This document shows, piece after piece, positions 16,976 through 25,965 of a DNA stretch of 64,000 nucleotides. Under the pieces are notes generated by a model that searched no databases, was not told where the DNA came from, and was given only the letters and a program-made list of their open reading frames with translations. This DNA comes from Albimonas pacifica (GTDB taxonomy: Bacteria > Pseudomonadota > Alphaproteobacteria > Rhodobacterales > Rhodobacteraceae): contig NZ_FOQH01000001.1 of NCBI RefSeq assembly GCF_900113695.1, positions 496,001 through 560,000 of the forward strand. Reading direction: 5' to 3'. The position numbers were made by a program, and so were the translations under genes. How positions within the stretch are numbered: position 1 is the first letter of the stretch; each line of letters begins with the position of its first letter.

Positions 16976-19900
16976 ATGACGATCCGCCGCCTGCTGATCG
17001 CGAACCGTGGCGAGATCGCCGTCCGCATCGCCCGCACCGCCGCCGAGATGCGCATCGAGACGGTCGCCGTCTTCCCCGAGGATGACGCCAAGACCCTGCA
17101 CGTGCGCGCCTGCGACCATGCCGAGCCCATCCCCGGCCGCGGCGCCCGCGCCTACCTGGACGCGCAGGCCCTCGTCGCCGCCGCCCAGCGGGCCGGCGCC
17201 GACGCGGTGCACCCGGGCTACGGGTTCCTCTCCGAAAGCGTCGCTTTCGCCAGGGCCTGCGAACATGCCGGGCTGACCTGGGTCGGGCCGACGCCGGCGT
17301 CGCTGGCGCTGTTCGGCGACAAGGTCGAGGCGCGGGCGCACGCCGCGCGCCACGACGTGCCCACCATCCCCGGCTCTTCCGGCCCGGTGGACGCGGCGGG
17401 GGCCGAGGCGGTGTTCGACCAGCTCCCCGAGGGCGCAGCCCTGGTCATCAAGGCCGTCGCCGGCGGCGGCGGGCGGGGGATGCGCGTGGTCCATGCCCGC
17501 GAGGAAATCGCCGAGGCCCACGCCCGCTGCACCTCCGAAGCCGCGGCCGCCTTCGGCGACGGCGCGGTCTACGCCGAACGGTTCCTCCCCGCCGCCCGCC
17601 ACATCGAGGTCCAGGTGCTGGGCGACGGAACCGGCGAGTGCCTGCATCTGCTCGAGCGCGACTGCACCCTGCAGCGCCGCCACCAGAAGGTGCTGGAGAT
17701 CGCGCCCGCCCCGGGCCTCGACGCCGCCGCGCGGGAGGCGCTGGTCTCCCACGCGCTGAAGCTGGCGCGGGCGGGGGACTATCGCAGCCTCGGCACCTTC
17801 GAGTTCCTCGCGCTGCCCGACGCTTCGGAGGTCTTCTTCATCGAGGCCAACCCCCGCATCCAGGTCGAGCACACCGTGACCGAGGAGATCCTCGGCCTCG
17901 ACCTCGTGCGCCTGCAGCTGGAGATCGCCTCGGGCCGCACGCTGGCGGAGCTGGGGCTGGCGCAGAAGATGGTGCCGCAGCCCTCGGGCTACGCGATCCA
18001 GGCGCGGGTGAACGCCGAGCGGATGGACGCCAGGGGGCAGGCGCGGCCCTCGGTCGGCAAGCTGACCAAGTGGGAGCCGCCCTTCGGCCCCGGCGTGCGC
18101 ATCGACACGCTGGCCTATTCGGGGTGGGGCAACTCGCCGGCCTATGACAGTCTGATCGCCAAGGTGATCGTGCACTCCCGCTCGCCCGACTTCGGCGATG
18201 CGCTGCGCAAGATCGACCGGGCGCTGGGCGAGCTGAAGGCCGTCGGCATCGAGACCAACGCCCGCTGGCTGCGCGCGCTGGCCCGGCGGCCGGAGGTCGA
18301 GGGCTACGCCGTCACCACCCGCTTCATCGAAAGCGTGGCCGGGGAGCTCGCCGAGGCCGCCGCCGCCCTCCCCGACCCAGCCGCGGAGGAGGAGACCGCG
18401 GAAACCGCCCAGGCCGCGAAGGCCGAGGCGCTGCCCGAGGGCGCGATCCCGCTCGCCGCCCCCACCATCGGCACGGTCACCCAGGTCCCCGAGCCCGGCG
18501 CCCGCCTGCGCCGGGGCGAGGTGGCGGCCCTGATGGAATCCATGAAGATGGAGCATGCGGTGACCTCGCCCGTCTCCGGCGAGGTGCTGAAGGTGCTGGC
18601 GGCGGCCGGCGACACGCTCGACGAGGGCGCCCCGATCCTCGCCCTGATGCCCGACGCCGAGCAGGACGAGACCGAGGACGCCGCCGCCGCCGTCGACCTC
18701 GACCACATCCGCGCCGACCTGCAGGAAGTGCGCGACCGCCTCTACGCCGGCATGGACGAGAGCAAGCCCGACAAGGTCGCCAAGCGCCACGGCCGCGGCC
18801 AGCGCACGGCGCGCGAAAACCTGGCGAGCCTCGCCGATCCGGGGTCGTTCCAGGAATACGGCGGGCTGGTCATTGCAGCGCAGGCGGCGCGGCGGTCGGA
18901 GGACGATCTCGTCAAGAACACCACCGGCGACGGGGTGGTGACCGGGATCGGCACCATAAACGCGGAAAAATTCGGGACCGAGAAGGGGCGCTGCGCCTTC
19001 ACCATCTACGACTACATGGTGCTCGCCGGCACCCAGGGGCAGCGGCACCACCGCAAGCTCGACCGCATCTTCACGATGGCCGGCGAATACCGGATGCCGA
19101 TGATCGTGCTGGCCGAGGGCGGCGGCGGCCGGCCCGGCGAGACCGAGCGCAGGTCCGTCGCGGGGCTCGACGGGCCGTCCTTCGCGCGCTTCGCGGCGCT
19201 GTCGGGCAAGGCGCCGCTGGTGGGCGTGGTCTCGGGCCGCTGTTTCGCGGGCAACGCGGCGCTGCTGGGGTGCTGCGACATCATCATCGCCGACGAGAGC
19301 TCCAACATCGGCATGGCGGGGCCGGCGATGATCGAGGGCGGGGGCCTGGGGGTCTACGCCCCCGAGGACATCGGCCCCATCGACGTGCAGTCCAGGAACG
19401 GCGTCGTCGACATCCGGGTGAAGGACGAGGTGGAGGCCTGCGCGGCCGCCAAGAAATACATCTCCTACTTCCAGGGCGACGAGGCCGAGTGGACCGCCCC
19501 CGACCAGCGCCTCCTGCGCCACGCGATCCCCGAGAACCGCCTGCGCGCCCATGACGTGCGCCACGTGATCGAGACCATGTCCGACGACGGCTCGGTGCTG
19601 GAGCTGCGGCGCGAGTTCGGCCTCGGCATCGTCACGGCGCTGGTCAGGATCGAGGGCAAGCCCTTCGGCCTGATCGCCAACGACAGCCGCTACCTGGGCG
19701 GCGCCATCGACGCGCCGGCGGCGGACAAGGCGGCGCGGTTCCTGCAGATCTGCGACACCTTCGGGCTGCCGGTGATCTCGCTGGTCGACACGCCCGGCTT
19801 CATGGTGGGGCCGGAGGCGGAGAAGACCGCGCTGGTGCGCCATGTCTCGCGCATGTTCGTGGCGGCCGCCGGCATCACCGTGCCGATCTTCGCGGTGGTC

Positions 19901-20263
19901 CTGCGCAAGGGCTACGGGCTGGGCGCCATGGCGATGACCGGCGGCGGCTTCCACGAGAGCCTGTTCACCATCTCCTGGCCCACCGGCGAGTTCGGCGGCA
20001 TGGGGCTGGAGGGCGCCGTGCACCTCGGCTTCCGCAAGGAGCTGGAGGCCAAGACCGACCCCAAGGAGAAGCAGGCGCTGTTCGACGAGCTGCTGGCGAA
20101 GATGTACGCCTCCGGCAAGGCGATCCAGGCGGCGATCACCGCCGAGCTCGATGCGGTCATCGACCCGGTGGAGACGCGCCAGTGGATCCTCGCGGGCCTG
20201 CGCTCGGTCCCCGCCGAGCGGCTGACGGGCGGCAAGGGCCGGACCTACATCGACGCCTGGTGA
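16976..20263 (+). CDS. Single-chain acyl-CoA carboxylase (BC-BCCP-CT fusion)
   Basis: A 1095-aa biotin enzyme with all activities on one chain. Residues 1-450 are biotin carboxylase (IANRGEIAVRIART at the start, ATP-grasp loop KAVAGGGGRGMR, EANPRIQVEHTVTEE near residue 290). Residues about 485-560 are the biotinyl domain with ESMKME and target Lys524. Residues about 590-1095 are the two-part carboxyltransferase (RTARENLASLADPGSF, LAEGGGGRPGE, FGLPVISLVDTPGFMVGPEAE, VVLRKGYGLGAMAMTGGGFH). The order and size match the single-chain long-chain acyl-CoA carboxylases known from mycobacteria and Rhodopseudomonas, which form homohexamers. The substrate is uncertain. Last gene of module 1; a second copy lies at 56065-59328. 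Confidence 0.92.
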   Translation: MTIRRLLIANRGEIAVRIARTAAEMRIETVAVFPEDDAKTLHVRACDHAEPIPGRGARAYLDAQALVAAAQRAGADAVHPGYGFLSESVAFARACEHAGLTWVGPTPASLALFGDKVEARAHAARHDVPTIPGSSGPVDAAGAEAVFDQLPEGAALVIKAVAGGGGRGMRVVHAREEIAEAHARCTSEAAAAFGDGAVYAERFLPAARHIEVQVLGDGTGECLHLLERDCTLQRRHQKVLEIAPAPGLDAAAREALVSHALKLARAGDYRSLGTFEFLALPDASEVFFIEANPRIQVEHTVTEEILGLDLVRLQLEIASGRTLAELGLAQKMVPQPSGYAIQARVNAERMDARGQARPSVGKLTKWEPPFGPGVRIDTLAYSGWGNSPAYDSLIAKVIVHSRSPDFGDALRKIDRALGELKAVGIETNARWLRALARRPEVEGYAVTTRFIESVAGELAEAAAALPDPAAEEETAETAQAAKAEALPEGAIPLAAPTIGTVTQVPEPGARLRRGEVAALMESMKMEHAVTSPVSGEVLKVLAAAGDTLDEGAPILALMPDAEQDETEDAAAAVDLDHIRADLQEVRDRLYAGMDESKPDKVAKRHGRGQRTARENLASLADPGSFQEYGGLVIAAQAARRSEDDLVKNTTGDGVVTGIGTINAEKFGTEKGRCAFTIYDYMVLAGTQGQRHHRKLDRIFTMAGEYRMPMIVLAEGGGGRPGETERRSVAGLDGPSFARFAALSGKAPLVGVVSGRCFAGNAALLGCCDIIIADESSNIGMAGPAMIEGGGLGVYAPEDIGPIDVQSRNGVVDIRVKDEVEACAAAKKYISYFQGDEAEWTAPDQRLLRHAIPENRLRAHDVRHVIETMSDDGSVLELRREFGLGIVTALVRIEGKPFGLIANDSRYLGGAIDAPAADKAARFLQICDTFGLPVISLVDTPGFMVGPEAEKTALVRHVSRMFVAAAGITVPIFAVVLRKGYGLGAMAMTGGGFHESLFTISWPTGEFGGMGLEGAVHLGFRKELEAKTDPKEKQALFDELLAKMYASGKAIQAAITAELDAVIDPVETRQWILAGLRSVPAERLTGGKGRTYIDAW

Positions 20264-20269
20264 TCGGCC

Positions 20270-20361
20270 GGGGCCGGCGGCGCGCCGCCGGCCCCGCAGG
20301 GCGCGCCCCGGGCCTGACCCGGGGCCTCCCGCCGCCCGCCCCGCACGCGCCGGGCGGGCGG
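20270..20361. terminator. Three consecutive hairpins between convergent genes
   Basis: Positions 20270-20295 are a perfect 26-bp palindrome starting 7 bp after the carboxylase stop. Positions 20306-20324 form CCCCGGG/CCCGGGG. Positions 20332-20361 form CCGCCCGCCC/GGGCGGGCGG. No U-tract follows. The placement between convergent genes suggests a bidirectional terminator for the module 1 operon and the alkylsulfatase. Confidence 0.55.
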
Positions 20362-20390
20362 CGGCGCGTCGGGCGGGAGCGGCGGCGCCC

Positions 20391-22325
20391 TCAGGGCGTC
20401 ACGACGTCGAACTGCATGTCGAACCGGTCGAGCATCGCGAAGAGGCCCGTGACGGCGGAGGCGTCGCCCTCCACGCGCATCAGCCCCTGCGCCACGGCGT
20501 CCTCGGGCGTCAGACGCGCGAGCGTCAGCTCGACCAGCGTGGCGCGGGTCAGGCGGGCGCAGGCGTCGGGGGAGGGCGCGGCCTTTCCGACGATCTGGCT
20601 CAGGGTCTCGTTGGACAGGGTCTGGGCCACGCGCGCCCCCTCGGGGCCGGCGTCGGTCACGTGCCAGTCGATCGTCCAGCGCATGCCAACGGCCTTCGAG
20701 GCGTCCAGCCGCACCGCGATGAAGTCGAAGAGGATGTCGAGCGACACCGCGTTCAGCAGATCCGGGCTCAGCATCGGCGTGGGGGGCAGGCGGATGACGC
20801 CGCGGCGCAGCTCCTGCGCGCCGTAGAGGTAGGCGTTGCGCCAGGTGGCGGACTCGGCCTGGTAGCCGAGCTGCTCGAACGCGTCCGCGGCCAGGGCGCG
20901 GGCGGCCGCGTTCTCGGGGTCCGCGAACAGCACGTGGTAGAGCACCTGCGCCACCCAGCGGTATTCGCCGCGGTCGAAGTCCGCCTGCGCCTTGGCGATC
21001 ACCGAGCCGGCGCCGCCCATGTAGTCGAGGTATTTCCTCGCGGCCTCCCTGGGGGGCAGCGGCTCGAGGTTGGCCGGGTTGCCGTCGTACCAGCTCAGGT
21101 AGCGCTGGAAGACCGCCTTCACGTTGTGGCTGACCGTGCCGTAATAGCCCCGCATGCGGAAATCGCTTTCCAGAGAAGGGGGCAGGGTCACCGCCTCGGC
21201 GATCTCGGCCGGGCGCCAGCCGAGGTTCATCAGCCGCACCGTCTGGTCGTGGATGTGCTTGTAGAGGTCGCGCTGCCGCTCGAGGAAGTCGCGGATCTCG
21301 GCCGAGCCCCAGGTGGGCCAGTGGTGCTGGCAGATCAGCGCCTCGGTCCGGTCGGCGAAGCGGTCGACGGCGTCGGCGAGGTAGTGGGACCAGATCCGCG
21401 GGTCGCGCACCTCGGAGCCGCGCAGCGGGCAGAAGTTGTGCAGGAGCGGCGTCGCGTTCTCCGCCATGTTCAGGACCTTCAGGCCCGGAAAGAACATGTG
21501 CATCTCCGCCGGCGCCTCGGTGCCGGGGGCGAGGTGGAAGACCACCTCGACGCCGTCGATCACGTGCGTCTCCACCGGCTCGACGATCAGCCGGGTGGGG
21601 GCGATCAGGGTGGCCGGCCCGCGACCGGGACCTTTGCCGAGGCCCGCGTCCACCTGGCCTTTCGGGCCGGGGCGCACCAGCGCGCCCATCTGGAACTGCG
21701 CGCGCCGGGTCATGGCGACGCCGGCGAGCACGTTCTCGCCCCCCAGCGCCTCCATGAACCCGTCGGGCGCGATCACCGCGGCGCGGCCTTCGGCGGCGTC
21801 GGCGGGGTCGAGCACGCCATGGGCGCCGCCGTAGTGGTCGACGTGGCTGTGGGTGTAGATCAGCGCCTTCACCGGCCGGCGGCCGCGGTGGGCGTAGTAG
21901 AGCTCCAGCGCCGCCGTCGCGGTGGCGGGCGTCTGCAGGCAGTCGATCAGGATCACGCCCGTCTCGCCCTCGACCACCGTCATGTTGGCGAGGTCCATGC
22001 CGCGCAGCTGGTAGACCCCGTCCACCACCTTGAAGAGGCCGTTGTTCATGTTCAGCCGCGCCAGACGCAGCAGGCTGGGGTGGACGGTGTCGATCTCCGC
22101 GTCGCCGTCGAGGAAGGCGTAGGCCGAGAGATCCCAGGCCAGGCGCCCGTCCTCGCGCGCGATGCGCCCGCCGTCGGGGACGGGGGCGACGAGGCCGCGG
22201 GCGGCGTTCTGCGCGTCGCGGGTCTGCGCGAAATCCAGCTTCTCGCGCACCGCGGCGTGGATGGCGCGGGTCAGCGGCTCGGCCGCGCGCCGGGGGTCCT
22301 CGGGGGGGACGGCTTGGGTGGTCAT
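20391..22325 (-). CDS. SdsA1-type alkyl/aryl sulfatase (metallo-beta-lactamase fold)
   Basis: A 644-aa class III sulfatase that hydrolyses primary alkyl sulfates such as dodecyl sulfate to the alcohol and sulfate. The metallo-beta-lactamase motif THSHVDH is at residues 158-164 with GG following. GAPGTEAP-type and MAENATPLLHN segments carry further zinc ligands. The middle part is the alkylsulfatase dimerisation domain, and the last 130 residues resemble the SCP2-like lipid-binding domain. I see no signal peptide, unlike secreted SdsA1, so it may be cytoplasmic. It is divergent from a TetR gene across 249 bp, a common arrangement for a repressor and its target. Released alcohols could feed the acyl-CoA enzymes around it. 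Confidence 0.87.
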   Translation of the reverse strand: MTTQAVPPEDPRRAAEPLTRAIHAAVREKLDFAQTRDAQNAARGLVAPVPDGGRIAREDGRLAWDLSAYAFLDGDAEIDTVHPSLLRLARLNMNNGLFKVVDGVYQLRGMDLANMTVVEGETGVILIDCLQTPATATAALELYYAHRGRRPVKALIYTHSHVDHYGGAHGVLDPADAAEGRAAVIAPDGFMEALGGENVLAGVAMTRRAQFQMGALVRPGPKGQVDAGLGKGPGRGPATLIAPTRLIVEPVETHVIDGVEVVFHLAPGTEAPAEMHMFFPGLKVLNMAENATPLLHNFCPLRGSEVRDPRIWSHYLADAVDRFADRTEALICQHHWPTWGSAEIRDFLERQRDLYKHIHDQTVRLMNLGWRPAEIAEAVTLPPSLESDFRMRGYYGTVSHNVKAVFQRYLSWYDGNPANLEPLPPREAARKYLDYMGGAGSVIAKAQADFDRGEYRWVAQVLYHVLFADPENAAARALAADAFEQLGYQAESATWRNAYLYGAQELRRGVIRLPPTPMLSPDLLNAVSLDILFDFIAVRLDASKAVGMRWTIDWHVTDAGPEGARVAQTLSNETLSQIVGKAAPSPDACARLTRATLVELTLARLTPEDAVAQGLMRVEGDASAVTGLFAMLDRFDMQFDVVTP

Positions 22326-22574
22326 GGGCGCTCTCCCTGGCGGTTCGGGCGCGGGGTCGCCGCGCGAGGTTGGCGCAAGATTGAATGCAGAGGCATTAAG
22401 TTTCAGCCGGACCTCCCGTGCCGCCGGCCTTGCTCCATGCCCTCCGGCGCCGCGTAATCACCTCCCATGGAGAATGAATCGCCGCACCCGCTCGCGCCTG
22501 TCCGAGATACGCGTTGCCGCTGAAATAATGAAGAGATATTAGTCGGGCGGCGACAATCGGAGGCGCAGCCGCTC

Positions 22575-23312
22575 ATGTCCGACCTCGATCCCGCGCAGGA
22601 CGGGCCGCCGCCCGCGGGCGAGGGCAAGGTCGGCGCGCGCGACCGGCGGGGGCGGGACACGCGCATGGCGCTGATCCTCGCGGCGGAGCGGGTGTTCGCG
22701 GCCGAGGGCATCGCCAACACCCCCCTGCGCCAGGTGGCCAAGGCCGCGAAGCAGCGCAACGCCTCGGTGGTGCAGTACTATTTCGACTCGCGCGAGGCGC
22801 TGGTGGCGGCGATCCTCGCCCTGCGCGCCCGCCCCGCCGACCGGGTGCGCGCGGGGATGCTGGCGGCGATGCGCGCCGCCGCGGGCGAACGCCCCCTCGC
22901 GCCCGAGGAGATCGCGCGCGCGATGGTCGAGCCGATGGCCGACCACCTGCGGGGCGAGCGGCCGGGGCATTTCATCCGCCTGTGCTCGCAGATCTGGCAC
23001 GACCGGCCGGTCTGGCGCCATGTGGACGCCGGCCCCGACGCCCGCGCCCTGGCGCTCTGCCGCGAGGCATTGGCCGAGGCGCGCCCCGACCTGCCGCCGC
23101 CGCTGCTGCGCCAGCGCTACGGGCTGGCCTTCCAGACCCAGGTCGCAGGGCTCGGCCGGCTGGAGCAGGTGCGCGAGGCGACGGGGGAGGGCTGGGACGC
23201 AGGCCTCGCCGAGGTGCAGATCGCGGCCGTGGTCGACGCGGTGACCGCGGTGCTGGCGGCCCCGGTCTCGGTCCGCACGCTGGCGGCGATGCGCAAGGCG
23301 GGGATGGGCTGA
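22575..23312 (+). CDS. TetR-family transcriptional regulator
   Basis: A 245-aa regulator that starts at ATG 22575 after a GGAGG-like stretch. The helix-turn-helix region is TRMALILAAERVFAAEGIANTPLRQVAKAAKQRNASVVQYYFDSREALVAAIL, where QYYF replaces the more common YYHF of the recognition helix end. The C-terminal domain is unassigned, with no strong subfamily resemblance. It is divergent from the alkylsulfatase gene, and the intergenic region has similar AT-rich elements in opposite orientation near 22390 and 22520, so control of the sulfatase and itself is likely. It ends 22 bp before the convergent oxidoreductase gene. Confidence 0.85.
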   Translation: MSDLDPAQDGPPPAGEGKVGARDRRGRDTRMALILAAERVFAAEGIANTPLRQVAKAAKQRNASVVQYYFDSREALVAAILALRARPADRVRAGMLAAMRAAAGERPLAPEEIARAMVEPMADHLRGERPGHFIRLCSQIWHDRPVWRHVDAGPDARALALCREALAEARPDLPPPLLRQRYGLAFQTQVAGLGRLEQVREATGEGWDAGLAEVQIAAVVDAVTAVLAAPVSVRTLAAMRKAGMG

Positions 23313-23334
23313 GCGCCCGCCCCCGCCCCGCCGC

Positions 23335-24342
23335 TCAGATCGAGACGCAGATCTTGCCGAAATGGGCGCCGCTCTCCTCGTAGCGGAAGGCCTCGGCGAG
23401 CGCGTCCAGCGGGAAGCTGCGGTCCACCACCGGGCGCAGCTTCATCGCGTCCAGCGCCCGCACGAAGTCCCGCTGGTGGGTGCGCGAGCCCACGATCAGG
23501 CCCTGCAGGCGCTGCTGGCGGGCCATCAGCAGGGCGGTCGGGATCTCGCCCGAGCGCCCGGTCAGCACGCCGATCAGCGCCAGATGCGCGCCGGGCCGGC
23601 CGGCGACGATCGACTGCGCGAGCGTGCCCGGGCCCCCGACTTCGACCACCAGGTCGACGCCGCGCCCGCCCGTCAGGCGGCGCATCTCCGCGCCCCACTC
23701 GGGCGTGGTCCGGTAGTTGACGACGTGATCGGCGCCCAGCGCGGTCAGCCGCTCCAGCTTCGCGTCGGACGAGGAGGTGGCGATCACGCGCGCCCCCATC
23801 GCCTTGGCGAGCTGCAGCGCGTAGATCGAGACGCCCCCCGTCCCCAGCACCGCCACCGTGTCGCCGGCCTTCAGCCCGCCGTCCACCACCAGCGCGCGCC
23901 AGGCGGTCAGCCCCGCGGTGGTGATGGTGGCGGCCTCCTCGTGGGTCCAGCCCTTCGGCGCAGGGGTGAACCAGGTCGCGGGCAGCACGACCTGCTCGCG
24001 CGCGAAGCCGTCGCGCCCGTCGCCTGGGACGGTCGAGAAGTCGAAGGGCCGCTCGTCGCCCGCCTGCCACTCGGGGAAGAAGCAGGAGACGACGGCGTCG
24101 CCCCTCGCGAACTCGCTCACGCCCTCGCCCACCGCCTCGACCACGCCGGCGCCGTCGGCCATGGGGATGCGCCCGTCGGGCAGGGCGCCCGGCAGCGAGC
24201 AGACGCGGTAGTCGTGGTAGTTCAGCGAGCTCGCCTTCACCCGCACCAGGATCTCGCCCGGGCCGGGGGCGGCGGGGGCGTCGACCTCGGCCATCGTCAG
24301 GTTGTCGAGCCCGCCCGGCGCCTTGAGGGTCACCTGTTTCAT
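23335..24342 (-). CDS. Medium-chain (MDR) NAD(P)-dependent alcohol dehydrogenase/quinone oxidoreductase-like
   Basis: A 335-aa MDR-superfamily oxidoreductase that starts at ATG 24342 after GGAAAGGCG. The N-terminal GroES-like domain contains VRVKASSLNYHDYRV and ADGAGVVEAVGEGVSEF. The nucleotide-binding domain has VLGTGGVSIYALQLAKAMGARVIATS. The catalytic-zinc Cys and the four-Cys structural-zinc lobe are absent, so it is probably a zinc-independent quinone oxidoreductase or enoyl reductase-like member rather than a true zinc alcohol dehydrogenase. It is convergent with the TetR gene and downstream, on the same strand, of the cyclase gene (125 bp apart), so it could be read through from that operon. 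Confidence 0.8.
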   Translation of the reverse strand: MKQVTLKAPGGLDNLTMAEVDAPAAPGPGEILVRVKASSLNYHDYRVCSLPGALPDGRIPMADGAGVVEAVGEGVSEFARGDAVVSCFFPEWQAGDERPFDFSTVPGDGRDGFAREQVVLPATWFTPAPKGWTHEEAATITTAGLTAWRALVVDGGLKAGDTVAVLGTGGVSIYALQLAKAMGARVIATSSSDAKLERLTALGADHVVNYRTTPEWGAEMRRLTGGRGVDLVVEVGGPGTLAQSIVAGRPGAHLALIGVLTGRSGEIPTALLMARQQRLQGLIVGSRTHQRDFVRALDAMKLRPVVDRSFPLDALAEAFRYEESGAHFGKICVSI

Positions 24343-24467
24343 GCGATCGCCTTTCCTGTTCGCGCGTCCTTCGGGGGCCGCCGTGCGGACCCCCGGGGAG
24401 AAGCTAGTCCCCGGACCAGCCCGCCAAGGCAAGCCCGGGCCGCGAGGCGCGCGCGCAGGCCCGGCTC

Positions 24468-25508
24468 TCAGGCCACCGCGGCGGCCGGGGGGCGGGGGGC
24501 GAGGGTCGCGACCGAGACCGCGCCGAAGCCCTTCATCCGCGAGGTGCGGGGGCGCAGGAGGGCGAACTCCTCCGACAGGTCGGCGGCCGCGCTCTCGCAC
24601 ACCGTGATCTCCATCGGGTCCGACAGCGCCTGCAGGCGCGCGGCGAGGTTCACCGCCGGGCCGAACACGTCGTAGACGTATTTCTGCACCCCCACGACCG
24701 AGCCCACCACCGGCCCCGAGGCCAGCCCGATCCGCGCCCGCCAGCGGTGCGGGTGGGTCTGGTTGCGCCGGTGCAGGTAGCGGATCATCTTGCTCGCGCA
24801 GCGCGCGGCCGAGAGCGTGTGCTCGGGGTTCGCGTGCGGCAGGCCGGCGACGGCCATGTAGCAGTCGCCGATGGTCTTGATCCGCTCGCAGCCATGCATC
24901 TCGCCGATCCGGTCGAAGGCGGTGAACAGGTCGTTGAGCTCCGCCACCGTGGTGGTCGGATCGGCCGAGGCCGCCATCTCGGTGAAGCCCACGAAGTCGA
25001 GCATGATCACCGACACCGGCTCGAACAGGCGCGGGGCGACGGAGCCGAAGGTCTTGTACTCGTCGTAGACCGTGCGGGGCATGATGTTCAGCAGCAGCTT
25101 CTCCACCTGCACCTTCTCGCGCTCCAGCTCGCGGTTGCGGCGCTCGGTCAGGGCCACGTAGCTGTCGATCATCGCCTCCGTCTCCTTGAGGCGGGAGACG
25201 TTCTGGCACTCCAGCACCAGGATCGGGCGGTCGTCGTGCATCGCCCGGCGGACCCGGGTCTCGAGGATCAGCTCGCGACGCTTCGGGCGCGCGCGCAGCT
25301 CCAGCGCGGGGCCGTCGACGGCGGCGAGCAGGGTCTCGGGCGGCAGCGCCTCGACCGCCGCGGCGACGGGGACGCCGGGCTCCGCCGCGGGGTAGAGCGC
25401 GGCGAAGGCGGGGTTGCGGAACAGGATCGTCAGCGACGGCGCGTCGACCAGGCACAGCCCGACGCCCATCGCGTCGAGCAGCTTCGCGGAGATGTTCGGG
25501 GGCGGCAT
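24468..25508 (-). CDS. PAS-linked class III adenylate cyclase
   Basis: A 346-aa soluble cyclase. Residues 1-108 look like a PAS-type sensor domain, residues 109-145 are a coiled coil ending in LLLNIMP, the signalling linker seen in soluble guanylate-cyclase-like proteins, and residues 160-330 are the catalytic domain. Metal ligands are Asp171 and Asp215; Lys211 and Asp280 are the adenine-selecting pair, and Asn287 and Arg291 stabilise the transition state, so all canonical residues for ATP to cAMP are present. It starts 10 bp after a truncated globin gene behind GAGGAG, so the two are translationally coupled. A gas- or redox-responsive cAMP switch is the natural reading, but physical pairing with the globin is an inference. 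Confidence 0.88.
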   Translation of the reverse strand: MPPPNISAKLLDAMGVGLCLVDAPSLTILFRNPAFAALYPAAEPGVPVAAAVEALPPETLLAAVDGPALELRARPKRRELILETRVRRAMHDDRPILVLECQNVSRLKETEAMIDSYVALTERRNRELEREKVQVEKLLLNIMPRTVYDEYKTFGSVAPRLFEPVSVIMLDFVGFTEMAASADPTTTVAELNDLFTAFDRIGEMHGCERIKTIGDCYMAVAGLPHANPEHTLSAARCASKMIRYLHRRNQTHPHRWRARIGLASGPVVGSVVGVQKYVYDVFGPAVNLAARLQALSDPMEITVCESAAADLSEEFALLRPRTSRMKGFGAVSVATLAPRPPAAAVA

Positions 25509-25518
25509 GGCGGTCTCC

Positions 25519-25902
25519 TCATCCCACGATCAGCGGGCGGCGCGCCTCGACGGCGGCCAGCACCGCGCGCCGGTCCTCGTCCGAGAAGCCGGAGTCGGCG
25601 AGCGTGGCCGAGATCAGCGCGGCGATCTCGTCGAAATGCGCATGGGTCACGCCCAGGTGGGCGTGGGCGCGCGCCAGACGCTCCTCGGCGAAGCTGGCGG
25701 GGCCGCCCAGCAGCATGGCCATGAACTTGGTCTGGTGGTCGATCAGGCGGGCCATGTCGACCTGCTCGAAGAACGGCCCGACCAGGTCGCTGTCGAGCGC
25801 GCGGTCGTAGAAGTCCATGATCACGCCGCGCAGGACGGACATGCCGCCATATTTCTCGAACAGCGGCAGGGAGCGGGAGGCGGCGACGCGGGCGGCGGAC
25901 AT
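25519..25902 (-). CDS. Truncated hemoglobin, group I-like
   Basis: A 127-aa haem protein with the 2-on-2 globin fold. It opens SLPLFEKYGG with FYDRALDSDLVGPFF following; Tyr32 is the likely B10 ligand-stabilising residue and Phe44/45 the CD corner. HQTKFMAMLLGGPASF follows, and LARAHAHLGVTHAHF places the proximal haem His at about His80. Group I members bind O2, NO or CO. The gene is directly upstream of the PAS-cyclase (10 bp gap) and 63 bp downstream of a methyltransferase, all on the minus strand. Detoxification of NO is the usual role of free globins; the cyclase link suggests sensing instead. Confidence 0.87.
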   Translation of the reverse strand: MSAARVAASRSLPLFEKYGGMSVLRGVIMDFYDRALDSDLVGPFFEQVDMARLIDHQTKFMAMLLGGPASFAEERLARAHAHLGVTHAHFDEIAALISATLADSGFSDEDRRAVLAAVEARRPLIVG

Positions 25903-25965
25903 GGCAGGGACCTCGCAACTGGGGGAGGGGCGCGGGGCCGAAGGGGGCGGCCCCGCGCGACAGGC

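Noticed and set aside
13126-17130. A 1334-codon minus-strand open frame opposite the TetR, carrier and carboxyltransferase genes
   Set aside because: It is rich in His/Arg/Gly/Ala in the manner of antisense GC-rich frames, has no domain, and lies opposite five clear plus-strand genes.
24302-24607. A small plus-strand frame between the oxidoreductase and cyclase genes
   Set aside because: It starts inside the oxidoreductase on the opposite strand and is proline/arginine-rich, with no ribosome site or motif.
23335-25455. A 706-codon frame joining the oxidoreductase to the cyclase region as a fusion
   Set aside because: Only the part from ATG 24342 matches a family; the rest is an out-of-frame reading of the cyclase gene.
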